From the NCBI RefSeq assembly GCF_029893355.1, contig NZ_JARZAI010000011.1, forward strand, positions 124,001-188,000: 64,000 nucleotides of DNA, written 5' to 3'. The first letter of the stretch is position 1. The number at the start of each line of letters is the position of its first letter. The notes under the pieces are model-generated. The model worked only from the letters and a program-made list of their open reading frames with translations, did no database searches and was not told the DNA's origin. The stretch is from Kitasatospora sp. MAA4 (GTDB lineage Bacteria; Actinomycetota; Actinomycetes; Streptomycetales; Streptomycetaceae). Shown in pieces: positions 7,459 to 16,284 of the stretch. The position numbers were made by a program, and so were the translations under genes.

Positions 7459-10400
7459 ACAGACACGCAACCTCCGGGTGAGCGGGCGGAGTTCGACATC
7501 GCCGCAGCGCGCACCGGGCGCCCCCGTCCCGGCCGAGGAGGACCGCCAGGGGCGGATCATCACCTTCTACTCCTACAAGGGCGGCACCGGGCGCACCATG
7601 GCCCTGGCCAACACCGCGTGGATCCTGGCCGCCAACGGGTTCCGGGTGCTCACCGTGGACTGGGACCTGGAGGCCCCCGGGCTCGCCAAGTTCTTCCACC
7701 CCTTCCTGGACGCAGCGGAGTTGGACGAGGCTCCCGGGGTGATGACCCTGATCAACGACTACCGCGAGGAGGCGCTGCGGGAGACCGAACTGCACGCCGA
7801 CCCGCTCTCCGAGCCCGAGCGCTACCAGCAGGAGCTCCACGACATCGGCCACCACCCCGGCTGGCACCTGGACTTCGCCAAGGTCGCCGGGCACGCGCTG
7901 CCGCTCTCCTGGGGCGGCTTCCCGGCGGGTGGCAGCATCGACTTCCTGGCGGCCGGTCGACAGGACCGCGACTACTCCGGCACGCTCGGCAGCCTGGACT
8001 GGGACCTCTTCTACGAGCGCTTCGACGGCGGCCAGTTCTTCGACGCGCTGCGCGCCGACATGCGCAAGCGCTACGACTACGTGCTGATCGACAGCCGCAC
8101 CGGTCTCTCGGACACCGCCGAGATCTGCACCGTGCAGATGCCGGACGACCTGGTGGTCTGCTTCACCCTGAGCGACCAGAGCATCGACGGCGCATCGAGG
8201 ATCGCCCAGCACATCGCGGACCGCTACCGGGACCGCGGCATCCGGATCCTGCCGGTCCCGATGCGGATCGACGACTTCGAGAAGGACAAGGCGGACGCCG
8301 GGCGCTCGCTCGCCCGGGTGCGCTTCGACGGGCTGCCCTCCGGCCTCACGGACGAGGAACTGGTCCACTACTGGGGCTCGGTGGAGATCCCGTACCGGCC
8401 GTTCTACGCCTACGAGGAGATCCTGGCCACCTTCGGGGACAAGCCGGGCACGCCGACCACGATGCTCTCCGCCTGCGAGCGGCTCACCGACATGGTCACC
8501 CAAGGACGGGTCTCCTCGCTGCCGCTGATGGACGAGGAGGTGCGGCTGCGCTACATCGAGGCGTTCACCCGGCGTCGGCCCGCGGTGCTCGCCGACATCT
8601 ACCTCAGCTACGTGCCCGAGGACCGGATGTGGGCGGACTGGATCGAGCACGTGCTGACCGCCGCCGGCTTCCGGGTGCTGCCCCGCGACGTCGGGGCCGG
8701 TTCCGACACCCGCGCCGAGACCGAGCGATCGGTGGACGCGGCGTTCCGCACCGTGGCGGTGCTCTCGCCCGCCTACCTGCGCTCGCCGCAGGCCCGGGCG
8801 CTCTGGGAGTCGGTGGTCGGCTCGGACCCCTCCGGCACCCGGCGGCAGTTGATCCCGGTCCGGGTCGGCTCCACCTCGCTGAGCGCGCCGTTCAGCAGCC
8901 GCAACCCGGTGGACATGGTCAATCTCAAGGAGCCGCAGGCCCGTTCGGCGCTGGTGAAGGCGCTCGGGCGGGAGGAGGTGCCGATTCTCGACCCGACCAG
9001 CGGGCCGAGATTCCCCGGCACCCAGCCGGCGATCTGGAACGTCCCGCCGCGCAACAGCTTCTTCACCGGCCGGGCCGAAGTGCTGGAGCGACTGCGCAAC
9101 CAGCTCGACGGCCGGACCACCGCCGTGCTGCCGGTGCCGCAGACGCTCTACGGGCTCGGTGGCGTCGGCAAGACCCAGGTGGCCCAGGAGTACGCGCACC
9201 GGTTCATGGCCGACTACGACCTGGTCTGGTGGATCTCGGCCGAGCAGGAGGAGGAGATCCAGGGTCAACTCGCCGAACTGGCCCGCAAGATGGGCAAGGC
9301 CACCAACGAGCCGGTGCAGCTGGCCGCGGACATCGCGCTGGAGGCGCTGCGCCGCGGGGACCGGGCCGAGCGCTGGCTGCTGATCTTCGACAACGCCGAC
9401 GAGCCCTCGGAGATCCGGCGGTACTTCCCCGGCGGTTCCGGCCACATCCTGGTCACCTCGCGCAACCAGGCCTGGTCGACCCACGCCGACGCGCTCACCA
9501 TGGACGTCTTCACCCGCGGCGAGAGCATCGACCACCTGACCCGGCGCACCGACGGCGCGCTCAACCGCATCGACGCCGAGGCGGTCGCCGAGGCGGTCGG
9601 TGACCTGCCGCTGGCCGTCGAGGTGGCCGGCGCCTGGCTGAAGGCCACCGGTACGCCGGTCGCCGAGTACATCTCCGCCCTGCAGACCGAGGCCGCCCGG
9701 GTGCTGGAGCTCGATCGCCCGGTCGGCTACCCGATGACGGTCGGCGCCACCTGGCGGGTCTCGATCGCCCGGCTGCGCGCGCAGTCCCCGGCCGCCGCCC
9801 GGATGCTGCAACTCTGCGCGTACTTCGCGCCGGAGCCGATCTCGATGAACCTCTTCTACAGCGACCAGATGATCCGGGCGCTGGTGCCCTACGACCCGGG
9901 CCTGAGCGACAAGTTCCTGCTCGGACGGGTGATCCAGGCGATCGGCCGGTACGCGCTGGCCAAGGTGGACGCCGGGGCCAACAGCATCCAGGTGCACCGG
10001 TTGGTCCAGGAGGTGATCCGCTCCGAGATGACCCCCGAGGAGCAGACCGACACCGTCCACGAGGTGCACCGGATCCTGATCGGTGCCCGGCCGGTGGTCG
10101 GGGACACCGACGACCCGGCCAACTGGCCGACCTTCGAGGAGATCTGGCCGCACCTCTCGCCCTCGCGCGCGCACGACTGCGACGAGTCCGACACCCGTCA
10201 GCTGATGATCGACCGGGTCCGCTACCTGTGGAAGCGCGGCGAGTTCGCGCAGGCCCGGCGGACCGGCCACCTGCTGGACGAGGCCTGGACGGCCAAGCTC
10301 GGCGAGGACGACCGGCAGACCCTGCTGCTGCGCTTCCAACTCGCCAACGTGATGCGCTCGCAGGGCCAGTACGCCGCCGCTCTGGAGCTGGACGAGAACA

Positions 10401-11512
10401 CGCTGGAGCGGCAGAAGCGGGTGCTCGGCGACCAGCACCCGTACACGCTGATGACGGCGGGGTCACTCGCCGCCGACCTGCGGGCGCTCGGCGACTTCGA
10501 CCGGGCGAGGTCGCTCGACCAGGAGACCCTGGAGCGGTTCCGCGAGCAGTTCGGTGAGGACAACCCGCGCACCCTGTCCTGCGCCAACAACCTGGCCATC
10601 GACTACCGGTTGGTCGGCGACAGCCGGGCCGCCCAGGAGCTGGACCAGGACACCCTGGACCGTCGCTCCCAGGTGCTCGGGCCCCGGCACCCGTACACCC
10701 TCTCCAGCAAGTCCAACCTGGCCCGGGACCTGCGCGAGTCGGGCGACTACGAAGGCTCGGTGACGATCCATCGGGAGGTCGCCGAAACCTTCGCCGAGGT
10801 GCTGGACATCGACGTGCCGGAGATCCTGCGCAACGCCAAGTCGCTGGCCGTCTCGCTGCGCAAGGCGGGCCGCCAGGCGGAGGCCCGTCGGCTCACCAAG
10901 GAGACCTACGAGCGCTACCTGGAGCGCTACGGGGAGAACGCCCCCGACACGCTCGCCTGCGCGCTCAACCTGGCCGCCGACTACAGCGCGGGCGGCGACA
11001 AGGACGCGGCCCGCGACCTGGCCCGCCAGGTCTACGTGGGACACCAGCAACTCTTCGGTGAGCAGCACCCGTTCACCCTGGCCTGCGCGAACAACCTGGC
11101 GATCTACCTGCGCGGCAGCGGCAGTGTGCAGGAGGCGGTCGAGCTGGGTCTGGAGACGGTCGGCACACTGCGCCGGGTGCTGGGCCCCGACCACCCGTTC
11201 ACCCTGAACAGCATGATCAACCTGGCCAACGCGCACGGCGACCTCGGCCACTTCGCGGAGGCGGAGGAGCTGGAGCAGGCCGCCTACCGCGGGCTCTGCG
11301 ACCGCTACAGCCCCCGTCACCCCGACGCGGTCGCCTGTCAGGCCAACCTCGCCATCACCCTGCGCGGGGCCGGTCGCGCCAACCAGGCCGCCGAACTGCG
11401 CTCCCGCGCGGTGGCCGAGTTGATCCGCCAGCTGGGGGAGGAGCACCCCAACACGATCTCCGCCCGCGGGTGGAAGCGGATCAACCGGGACCTGGAACCG
11501 CAGCCGGTGTAA
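7448..11512 (+). CDS. FxsT: MinD-like ATPase / TIR-like / STAND NTPase / TPR protein
   Basis: This 1354-residue multidomain protein starts at ATG 7448 with a GGAGGAAAC site. Residues 37-330 form a MinD/ParA-type ATPase with a deviant Walker A, K44-G-G-T-G-R-T50, and V-D-W-D-L-E-A-P-G. Residues about 375-510 are a second, TIR-like domain (D-I-Y-L-S-Y-V-P-E-D). A STAND NTPase follows with P-loop G569-L-G-G-V-G-K-T576, Walker B L-L-I-F-D-N near 645 and G-H-I-L-V-T-S-R. About ten TPR/KLC-type repeats fill residues 930-1340. This is the architecture called the FxSxx-COOH system tetratricopeptide repeat protein. Such proteins act as signal-gated switches in other settings; the trigger here is unknown. 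It is translationally coupled to fxsC. Confidence 0.92.
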   Translation: MTSEQTRNLRVSGRSSTSPQRAPGAPVPAEEDRQGRIITFYSYKGGTGRTMALANTAWILAANGFRVLTVDWDLEAPGLAKFFHPFLDAAELDEAPGVMTLINDYREEALRETELHADPLSEPERYQQELHDIGHHPGWHLDFAKVAGHALPLSWGGFPAGGSIDFLAAGRQDRDYSGTLGSLDWDLFYERFDGGQFFDALRADMRKRYDYVLIDSRTGLSDTAEICTVQMPDDLVVCFTLSDQSIDGASRIAQHIADRYRDRGIRILPVPMRIDDFEKDKADAGRSLARVRFDGLPSGLTDEELVHYWGSVEIPYRPFYAYEEILATFGDKPGTPTTMLSACERLTDMVTQGRVSSLPLMDEEVRLRYIEAFTRRRPAVLADIYLSYVPEDRMWADWIEHVLTAAGFRVLPRDVGAGSDTRAETERSVDAAFRTVAVLSPAYLRSPQARALWESVVGSDPSGTRRQLIPVRVGSTSLSAPFSSRNPVDMVNLKEPQARSALVKALGREEVPILDPTSGPRFPGTQPAIWNVPPRNSFFTGRAEVLERLRNQLDGRTTAVLPVPQTLYGLGGVGKTQVAQEYAHRFMADYDLVWWISAEQEEEIQGQLAELARKMGKATNEPVQLAADIALEALRRGDRAERWLLIFDNADEPSEIRRYFPGGSGHILVTSRNQAWSTHADALTMDVFTRGESIDHLTRRTDGALNRIDAEAVAEAVGDLPLAVEVAGAWLKATGTPVAEYISALQTEAARVLELDRPVGYPMTVGATWRVSIARLRAQSPAAARMLQLCAYFAPEPISMNLFYSDQMIRALVPYDPGLSDKFLLGRVIQAIGRYALAKVDAGANSIQVHRLVQEVIRSEMTPEEQTDTVHEVHRILIGARPVVGDTDDPANWPTFEEIWPHLSPSRAHDCDESDTRQLMIDRVRYLWKRGEFAQARRTGHLLDEAWTAKLGEDDRQTLLLRFQLANVMRSQGQYAAALELDENTLERQKRVLGDQHPYTLMTAGSLAADLRALGDFDRARSLDQETLERFREQFGEDNPRTLSCANNLAIDYRLVGDSRAAQELDQDTLDRRSQVLGPRHPYTLSSKSNLARDLRESGDYEGSVTIHREVAETFAEVLDIDVPEILRNAKSLAVSLRKAGRQAEARRLTKETYERYLERYGENAPDTLACALNLAADYSAGGDKDAARDLARQVYVGHQQLFGEQHPFTLACANNLAIYLRGSGSVQEAVELGLETVGTLRRVLGPDHPFTLNSMINLANAHGDLGHFAEAEELEQAAYRGLCDRYSPRHPDAVACQANLAITLRGAGRANQAAELRSRAVAELIRQLGEEHPNTISARGWKRINRDLEPQPV

Positions 11513-11516
11513 CGGT

Positions 11517-12383
11517 CTATCCCGCCGCCCACTTGAGGGCGGCGGTCAGCACCCGCAGGGAGCCGAAGTGGGCGGCGCCGGGCTCCAGGAAGAGCGTGGC
11601 GTCGGGGATGTGGGCGGCGAGCCAGCGGGAGTGGCCGACCGGGGACCACATGTCGTCGGCGCCGTGCCAGAGCCAGGTGGGCGCGGCGACGTCCTGCACC
11701 TTGAAGCCCCAGTCGGTGGTGAAGGCGAGGATGTCGTCGATCCAGCCGTCGGCGTTCTGCCGGAACGCCTCGCGGTAGTTGCTCTGCAGCATCCGGCGGA
11801 TCCCCGCGTCGGAGACCACCAGCCGGTCGGTGCTGGAGAGTTCGCTGCGCAGGCCGGCCAGCAGGGCGGCCGGGTCGTCCATGATCCGGCGGGCCCGCAG
11901 CTGGATGGTGGCGGCGATCCGCTGGTGGTCGCGTTCGGCGGCCCGGTAGTCGCGGATGTTGGACGGCGTCATCCCGGCGTACCAGTCGAGGTCCTCGGCG
12001 TCCCAGGGGGCGAGGCTGACCAGGGCGGCCACCCGGTGCACCCGCTCGGGGAGCAGCGCGCCGCAGGCCAGCGCGTGCGGGCCGCCGCCGGAGCGGGCCA
12101 CCACGGCGAACCGGCCGAGCCCCAGCTCGTCGGCGATGGTCTGTACGTCGATGGCGGCCGCGGCGACCTGGCGGCCCCGCAACCGGTCCGAACTCCCGTA
12201 GCCGGGGCGGTCGAAGGCGATCAGCCGGACCCCGAGGTTGTAGAGCACCGTGCTGCGCGGGGTCGGGCCGAGCCGACTGCCGGGCATGCCGTGCAGCAGG
12301 AACACCGGTCTGCCGGCTGGATTGCCGAAGGTCTGTACCGCGAGAGTGCGGCCGTCGGCGGTCTTGACCAGTTGCGGCTGCAC
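11517..12383 (-). CDS. Alpha/beta-fold hydrolase
   Basis: The 288-residue protein starts at GTG 12383 behind a TGGAGG site. It has the oxyanion loop L-H-G-M-P-G-S-R near residue 30, a nucleophile elbow A-R-S-G-G-G (the serine replaces the usual G-x-S-x-G pattern partly), a late acidic block H-G-A-D-D-M-W-S-P and a final H in G-A-A-H-F-G. This fits Ser-Asp/Glu-His hydrolase chemistry; the substrate is unknown. It converges on the FxsT gene with only 4 bases between the stop codons. It might serve the peptide system, but the strand change argues against co-transcription. Confidence 0.85.
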   Translation of the reverse strand: MQPQLVKTADGRTLAVQTFGNPAGRPVFLLHGMPGSRLGPTPRSTVLYNLGVRLIAFDRPGYGSSDRLRGRQVAAAAIDVQTIADELGLGRFAVVARSGGGPHALACGALLPERVHRVAALVSLAPWDAEDLDWYAGMTPSNIRDYRAAERDHQRIAATIQLRARRIMDDPAALLAGLRSELSSTDRLVVSDAGIRRMLQSNYREAFRQNADGWIDDILAFTTDWGFKVQDVAAPTWLWHGADDMWSPVGHSRWLAAHIPDATLFLEPGAAHFGSLRVLTAALKWAAG

Positions 12384-12420
12384 GCCGGGGACCTCCAGAG
12401 CTCGGGGTTGCGGGGACGGT

Positions 12421-13347
12421 TCAGTGGTCGTGGCCGCGGACCTCGCGGCGGGCCTGCCAGGTGGTGTGCTCGCGGGAGACCGCGTCCTCGGCGTCCCGGG
12501 CCAGCCGGGCCCAGAGCTCCTCGGCGTCCTCGCCGGCCACGTCGAGCTGGGTCAACTGGGCACGCACCAGTTCGAGTTCGTCGGCCGCGAGCCGGTAGGC
12601 GACGGCCAGCGGCCGGTACTGGCGCAGCTGCGACCAGGCGCTGATCGAGGCGGCGACGGCCGAGACGGTGCCGAGCGCGTCGTAACTGAACCAGCCGAGC
12701 GCGCGCAGCACCGCGAGCACCAGGCCGAGCAGCGGCAGCACGATGCCGAGCAGACCGGTCAGCCGGCCGGCGTGCTCGCAGTACCGGGCCTTGGACTGGT
12801 ACCAGTCGTGCTGGACCTGGACGCGCTCGCGCAGGTAGACGTCGCGCCGCACGGCGAGCGGCTGGTCGCGCAGGCTGCGCATCCCCGGGGTGACCTCGGT
12901 CTGCGTCGCCTCCTCCTCCGGCACCGCCCGGCTGTGCTGGAACCCGCGCAGGATGCCGCGCAGTTGGAGCCCGTAGAGGCCCTCGGCGTCCGGCAGGGTG
13001 GTCGGCGGTGGCTGATAGGCGTCGGCCCGGACGGCGAACTTCCACGCCAGCGTCTTCACCGACTCGGCGGCGGCCCGCCCCTCGTACCAGAGGCCCTGCG
13101 GGTTCTGCCGGCTGACCACGACGGCCAGGGCGACGGTGGCCAGGTAGGCCGCCGCGGCCGCCCAGGCGTAGGGCATGCCGTCCGCCGAGCCGGCCGCCGC
13201 GGCCGCGGTGAGCAGCAGCAGCTCCCAGCGGGCCAGCGCGACCGAGCGCTGCTGGCCCTGTAGGGAGGCCGCGTCGGCGGCCCGGAAGACCGCGGGCATC
13301 AGCTCGGCCTCGCGGACGAAGCCCGTGGATCGTGCGCCCGCTGCCAT
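12421..13347 (-). CDS. DUF4231/SLATT-like two-TM membrane protein
   Basis: About 308 residues from ATG 13347, which has a GGGGGG site; the in-frame extension to 13443 lacks coding character. Two hydrophobic hairpins are visible, one around W-E-L-L-L-L-T-A-A-A to A-V-V-V-S-R and one around L-T-G-L-L-G-I-V-L-P-L-L to A-S-I-S-A-W. Each is followed by charged helices (Y-E-G-R-A-A-A-E-S; Y-R-L-A-A-D-E-L). This pattern matches DUF4231/SLATT proteins, predicted pore-forming effectors in nucleotide-signal and conflict systems. It lies 37 bases upstream of the hydrolase stop-start gap on the same strand. The family call is moderate; the effector role is inference. Confidence 0.7.
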   Translation of the reverse strand: MAAGARSTGFVREAELMPAVFRAADAASLQGQQRSVALARWELLLLTAAAAAGSADGMPYAWAAAAAYLATVALAVVVSRQNPQGLWYEGRAAAESVKTLAWKFAVRADAYQPPPTTLPDAEGLYGLQLRGILRGFQHSRAVPEEEATQTEVTPGMRSLRDQPLAVRRDVYLRERVQVQHDWYQSKARYCEHAGRLTGLLGIVLPLLGLVLAVLRALGWFSYDALGTVSAVAASISAWSQLRQYRPLAVAYRLAADELELVRAQLTQLDVAGEDAEELWARLARDAEDAVSREHTTWQARREVRGHDH

Positions 13348-13491
13348 CCGGTCCCCCCGTTGCGCGTCGGATGTCTCGACGCAGACGTACTGCCCTCGGC
13401 GGAGGACGGGTACGCCTGGCGCCCGGCCAGTATGGGTGCTCACCGGCCGCGCGCACAGACCTGTACGCGCCGTTTCGCGCGGTCCGCAGGC

Positions 13492-14256
13492 TCAGAACGT
13501 GTAGAAGATCCGGTTCGCGTTGTCGGCCATCAGCTTGGCGTTCCAGTCCGTGCCGCCGTCGACGTTGCCGGAGCGGAACAGGGGTGGAGCGCCGCCCTCA
13601 CCGGCCAGGGCCCGCTCGGCCAGCGTGCCGACCGCCGAGGCGACCACGGCCTGCATCAGGGCGCTGGTGACGATGGTGGAGACCGGGCCGAAGGACGTCT
13701 CGGCGCCGGGGTGGCTCAGCTCCCCGTCCCCGACCGCGACCTTGCTGTCGAGCACCACGTCGCAGTGGTCCTTGAGGAAGGTCCCGGACGGGTGCTGGGA
13801 GGTGACCTGGCCGGGGTAGGCGAGCGAGGTCACGCCGACGACGTGCAGGCCGCGGGAGCGGGCGTGCGCGGCCAGCTCGACCGGCATGGTCTGGCGACCG
13901 GACAGCGAGATCAGGAAGAGCAGGTCGCCGGAGCGGGCCGGGGTGAGGTCCAGGGTGGCGGTGGCCAGGCCGGAGACCCGTTCCAGCGCACTGCCCAGCG
14001 GCGCGGGCATCACGTTGACGCCGGTCATCCCGGGGACGTTCAGCAGGTTGATCGGGACCAGGCCGCCCGCCCGGTACACCACGTCCTGGGCGGCGAGTGA
14101 GGAGTGCCCGGCACCGAAGGCGAAGATCCGGCGCCCTTCGGCGACCGCGTCGGCCAGCAGGCGGGCGGCCCGCTCGATGTTCCCGGCCTCCTCGGTGCGG
14201 ACCCTCTGGAGGTGGGACACCGCGGCGTCGAAGTACTGTTCGACGAGGTCACTCAT
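13492..14256 (-). CDS. SIS-domain sugar isomerase-like protein (UPF0309)
   Basis: The 254-residue SIS fold has F-G-A-G-H-S-S early (residues about 46-52), a L-I-S-L-S-G-R-Q-T phosphosugar-type loop near 115 and V-V-G-V-T-S in the following strand. Proteins of this group bind or isomerise phosphosugars; the substrate is not defined. It is divergent from dmdR1 with 171 bases between the starts, the arrangement known in Streptomyces. ATG 14256 follows a short AGGGAAG site. Confidence 0.88.
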   Translation of the reverse strand: MSDLVEQYFDAAVSHLQRVRTEEAGNIERAARLLADAVAEGRRIFAFGAGHSSLAAQDVVYRAGGLVPINLLNVPGMTGVNVMPAPLGSALERVSGLATATLDLTPARSGDLLFLISLSGRQTMPVELAAHARSRGLHVVGVTSLAYPGQVTSQHPSGTFLKDHCDVVLDSKVAVGDGELSHPGAETSFGPVSTIVTSALMQAVVASAVGTLAERALAGEGGAPPLFRSGNVDGGTDWNAKLMADNANRIFYTF

Positions 14257-14427
14257 GAGGAACTTCCCTACCGCCAGTGGAGAAAGCTACGGCGAGCACC
14301 GTGGAGCCTGGAGCGTCCCGCTGTCAACAGGGACGAAACAGACCGGGAACAAGCTCGCAGGGCTTCTGTTGTCAGTGCGGTACGTCAGAATTGGCGGTGA
14401 GGACACCGAGGAACGGAGCCAGCGGCG

Positions 14428-15120
14428 ATGTCTGGGCTGATCGACACGACTGAGATGTACCTTCGCACCATTCTGGAGCTGGAGGAAGAGGGCATCAACC
14501 CGATGCGCGCCCGGATCGCCGAGCGCCTGGAGCAGAGCGGCCCGACGGTCAGCCAGACCGTCGGCCGGATGGAGCGCGACGGCCTGCTCCAGGTCGCGGG
14601 GGACCGGCACCTGGAGCTCACCGAGGAGGGTCGGCGGCTGGCCGTGCGGGTGATGCGCAAGCACCGCATCGCCGAATGCCTGCTGGTGGACGTGATCGGC
14701 CTGGAGTGGGAGCAGGTGCACGAGGAGGCCTGCCGCTGGGAGCACGTGATGAGCGAGACGGTGGAGAAGAAGGTGCTGGCGATGCTCGGGCACCCCACCC
14801 AGTCGCCCTACGGCAACCCGATCCCCGGTCTCGACGAGCTCGGCGACACCAAGGCCGAGGGCGAGGGCTTCGACTCCGCGCTGGTGACCCTGGACGCGCT
14901 GCAGCCCGGCGGCGAGGGTGCCGACGTGGTGGTGCGCCGGATCGGCGAGCCGATCCAGACGGACGAGGCGCTGATGCTGCGGCTGCGGCAGGCCGGGATC
15001 CGTCCGGGAGCCACCGTCCGGGTCTCGCCGGCGATCGGCGGTGTGCTGGTGGGCAGCGGCGAGAGCGCGGCGGAGCTGGGCAAGGACATCGCGGTGCACG
15101 TCTTCGTCGCGCAGTGCTGA
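14428..15120 (+). CDS. dmdR1: DmdR1/DtxR-family iron-dependent repressor
   Basis: The 230-residue protein matches the actinobacterial DtxR/IdeR layout. An N-terminal winged helix (M-R-A-R-I-A-E-R-L, then S-G-P-T-V-S-Q-T-V-G-R-M recognition helix) precedes metal/dimer segments H-R-I-A-E-C-L-L, E-A-C-R-W-E-H-V-M-S and G-H-P-T-Q-S-P-Y-G-N-P-I-P-G. A C-terminal SH3-like domain (G-A-T-V-R-V-S-P) completes it. With Fe(II) it represses siderophore and iron-uptake genes. It is followed by a strong terminator. The name rests on strong similarity to the Streptomyces repressor and on the divergent SIS gene. No canonical iron box is obvious in its own promoter region. Confidence 0.93.
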   Translation: MSGLIDTTEMYLRTILELEEEGINPMRARIAERLEQSGPTVSQTVGRMERDGLLQVAGDRHLELTEEGRRLAVRVMRKHRIAECLLVDVIGLEWEQVHEEACRWEHVMSETVEKKVLAMLGHPTQSPYGNPIPGLDELGDTKAEGEGFDSALVTLDALQPGGEGADVVVRRIGEPIQTDEALMLRLRQAGIRPGATVRVSPAIGGVLVGSGESAAELGKDIAVHVFVAQC

Positions 15121-15147
15121 TCAGCTGATACGGGTACAGGCATGGCA

Positions 15148-15183
15148 GCGGGGCCCGGCACGTCCCCACGTGCCGGGCCCCGC
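15148..15183 (+). terminator. Terminator after dmdR1
   Basis: A perfect 16-bp stem (15148-15163 with 15168-15183) and a CCCC loop lie 28 bases after the dmdR1 stop. There is no T-tract, as is common in Streptomyces. Confidence 0.85.
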
Positions 15184-15484
15184 GTTCCTCACCCCGCCCC
15201 CGTTCCCTCCCGTCCCCCCGCATCCCCTCCGTGCCACGCCCGGCTTCCCCGTCCTGGCGTCCCCTCCGGCTCCCCCGGCCCTGATCCCCCGGTCCCCGAG
15301 TCGCTTCCGGCTGCCCCTTTCGTCTGCTTTTGCGCCGTCCCCTCTCGGAGGAATTCATCCCCTCGGCCGATCATGGCAATCCTTGAGCCCTGTCACTCGT
15401 ACGAGGGGCTTTCCCGGCCGTTCGCCGGGTAGACCGGTGTCTTATCCGGAAGTGTTCCCTCCGGGTGGACCGAAGCCGGACGTG
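15184..15484. other. C-rich intergenic stretch without a recognisable gene
   Basis: Three hundred bases of pyrimidine-rich sequence on the plus strand lie between two terminators. Open frames here show no codon bias or family resemblance. A short imperfect inverted repeat near 15415-15432 is the only structure seen. Confidence 0.5.
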
Positions 15485-15523
15485 CCGAAGGTGGACCTGG
15501 CTGGTGACCAGGTCCACCTTCGG
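15485..15523 (-). terminator. Terminator after the Prim-Pol-like gene
   Basis: A perfect 16-bp stem (15485-15500 with 15508-15523) with a 7-base loop lies 29 bases beyond the stop of the minus-strand gene at 15553. Confidence 0.8.
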
Positions 15524-15552
15524 GGAGCGGGGGCGCGGGAGATGACGCCGGG

Positions 15553-16284
15553 TCAGCGCACCACGGCCGGCTGGGACGGTCGGGCGACCCGGGAGGCGGG
15601 CGCCTCCCGCCCGCAGGCGTAGGCCAGCGGGTGGATCAGCTCGGCGGTGTCCGGCAGCCAGCGGTTGAGCTCGGACGGCGCCAGCGCCCACTGCGCGAAG
15701 CTGTACGGGCCGACCCGGGAGGGCGGCGCGACGATCCAGTCGCCCTCGCCACGGGCCACCAGGTCCAGCCGGCCCGGACCCCAGCCGAGCCCGCGCAGCA
15801 TGTCCGGCAGCTTGGCGAGCACGCCCGGCAGCACCAGGAACAGCAGCCGCCGCCCGGTCTGGCCGTGCGGGCCCGCCTGCCCGGGCGGCGTCGGGGCCGC
15901 GACCACCGGGCCGAGCTGCAGGCCCATCCGCTCCATCCGGGCCAGGGCGAGGCAGCCGGCCACCTCGGGCACGTCCAGGACGTCGAACGAGCGTCCGGTC
16001 GGCAGCAGGATCGAGGCCTGCGGGTTCTCGGTCCACCAGCGGCGGACCACGCCCGGGCCCGCGCTGGCCCGTCGCCGCCAGTCCTCGGTGGTGGGGTGCG
16101 CGCCGGGCAGGGGGCAGCTCGGGTCGCCGCACGAGCAGCGCAGCGGGCCGTCGTCGTCGATCAGCCAGCTGCCGGGCACGACCTCCCAGTGCCGCTCCTC
16201 CGCGTATCTGACCGCCTCGGTCAGGAGCTGGGGGATCGGTTTGCCGTCACTGCCCTGTGCCGGGGCTCCGGGGGTCTCTTCCAC
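15553..16284 (-). CDS. Bifunctional DNA primase/polymerase-like protein (Prim-Pol domain)
   Basis: The 243-residue protein resembles the stand-alone Prim-Pol proteins common in Streptomyces. It has an N-terminal A-V-R-Y-A-E-E-R-x-W segment, a cysteine pair C-S-C-G-D-P-S-C preceding P-G-A-H-P and W, a central D-V-L-D-V-P block, and I-V-A-P-P-S near the end. Primase-polymerases of this fold need acidic metal ligands; D-V-L-D could supply them, but activity is unproven and these chromosomal copies lack a helicase domain. It starts at GTG 16284 with no strong ribosome binding site. The TPR regulator gene is divergent, 463 bases away. Confidence 0.75.
   Translation of the reverse strand: MEETPGAPAQGSDGKPIPQLLTEAVRYAEERHWEVVPGSWLIDDDGPLRCSCGDPSCPLPGAHPTTEDWRRRASAGPGVVRRWWTENPQASILLPTGRSFDVLDVPEVAGCLALARMERMGLQLGPVVAAPTPPGQAGPHGQTGRRLLFLVLPGVLAKLPDMLRGLGWGPGRLDLVARGEGDWIVAPPSRVGPYSFAQWALAPSELNRWLPDTAELIHPLAYACGREAPASRVARPSQPAVVR

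Noticed and set aside
7382..10438. 1018-codon antisense frame opposite the FxsT gene
   Set aside because: Typical high-GC shadow frame, rich in R, G, H and Q with no domain.
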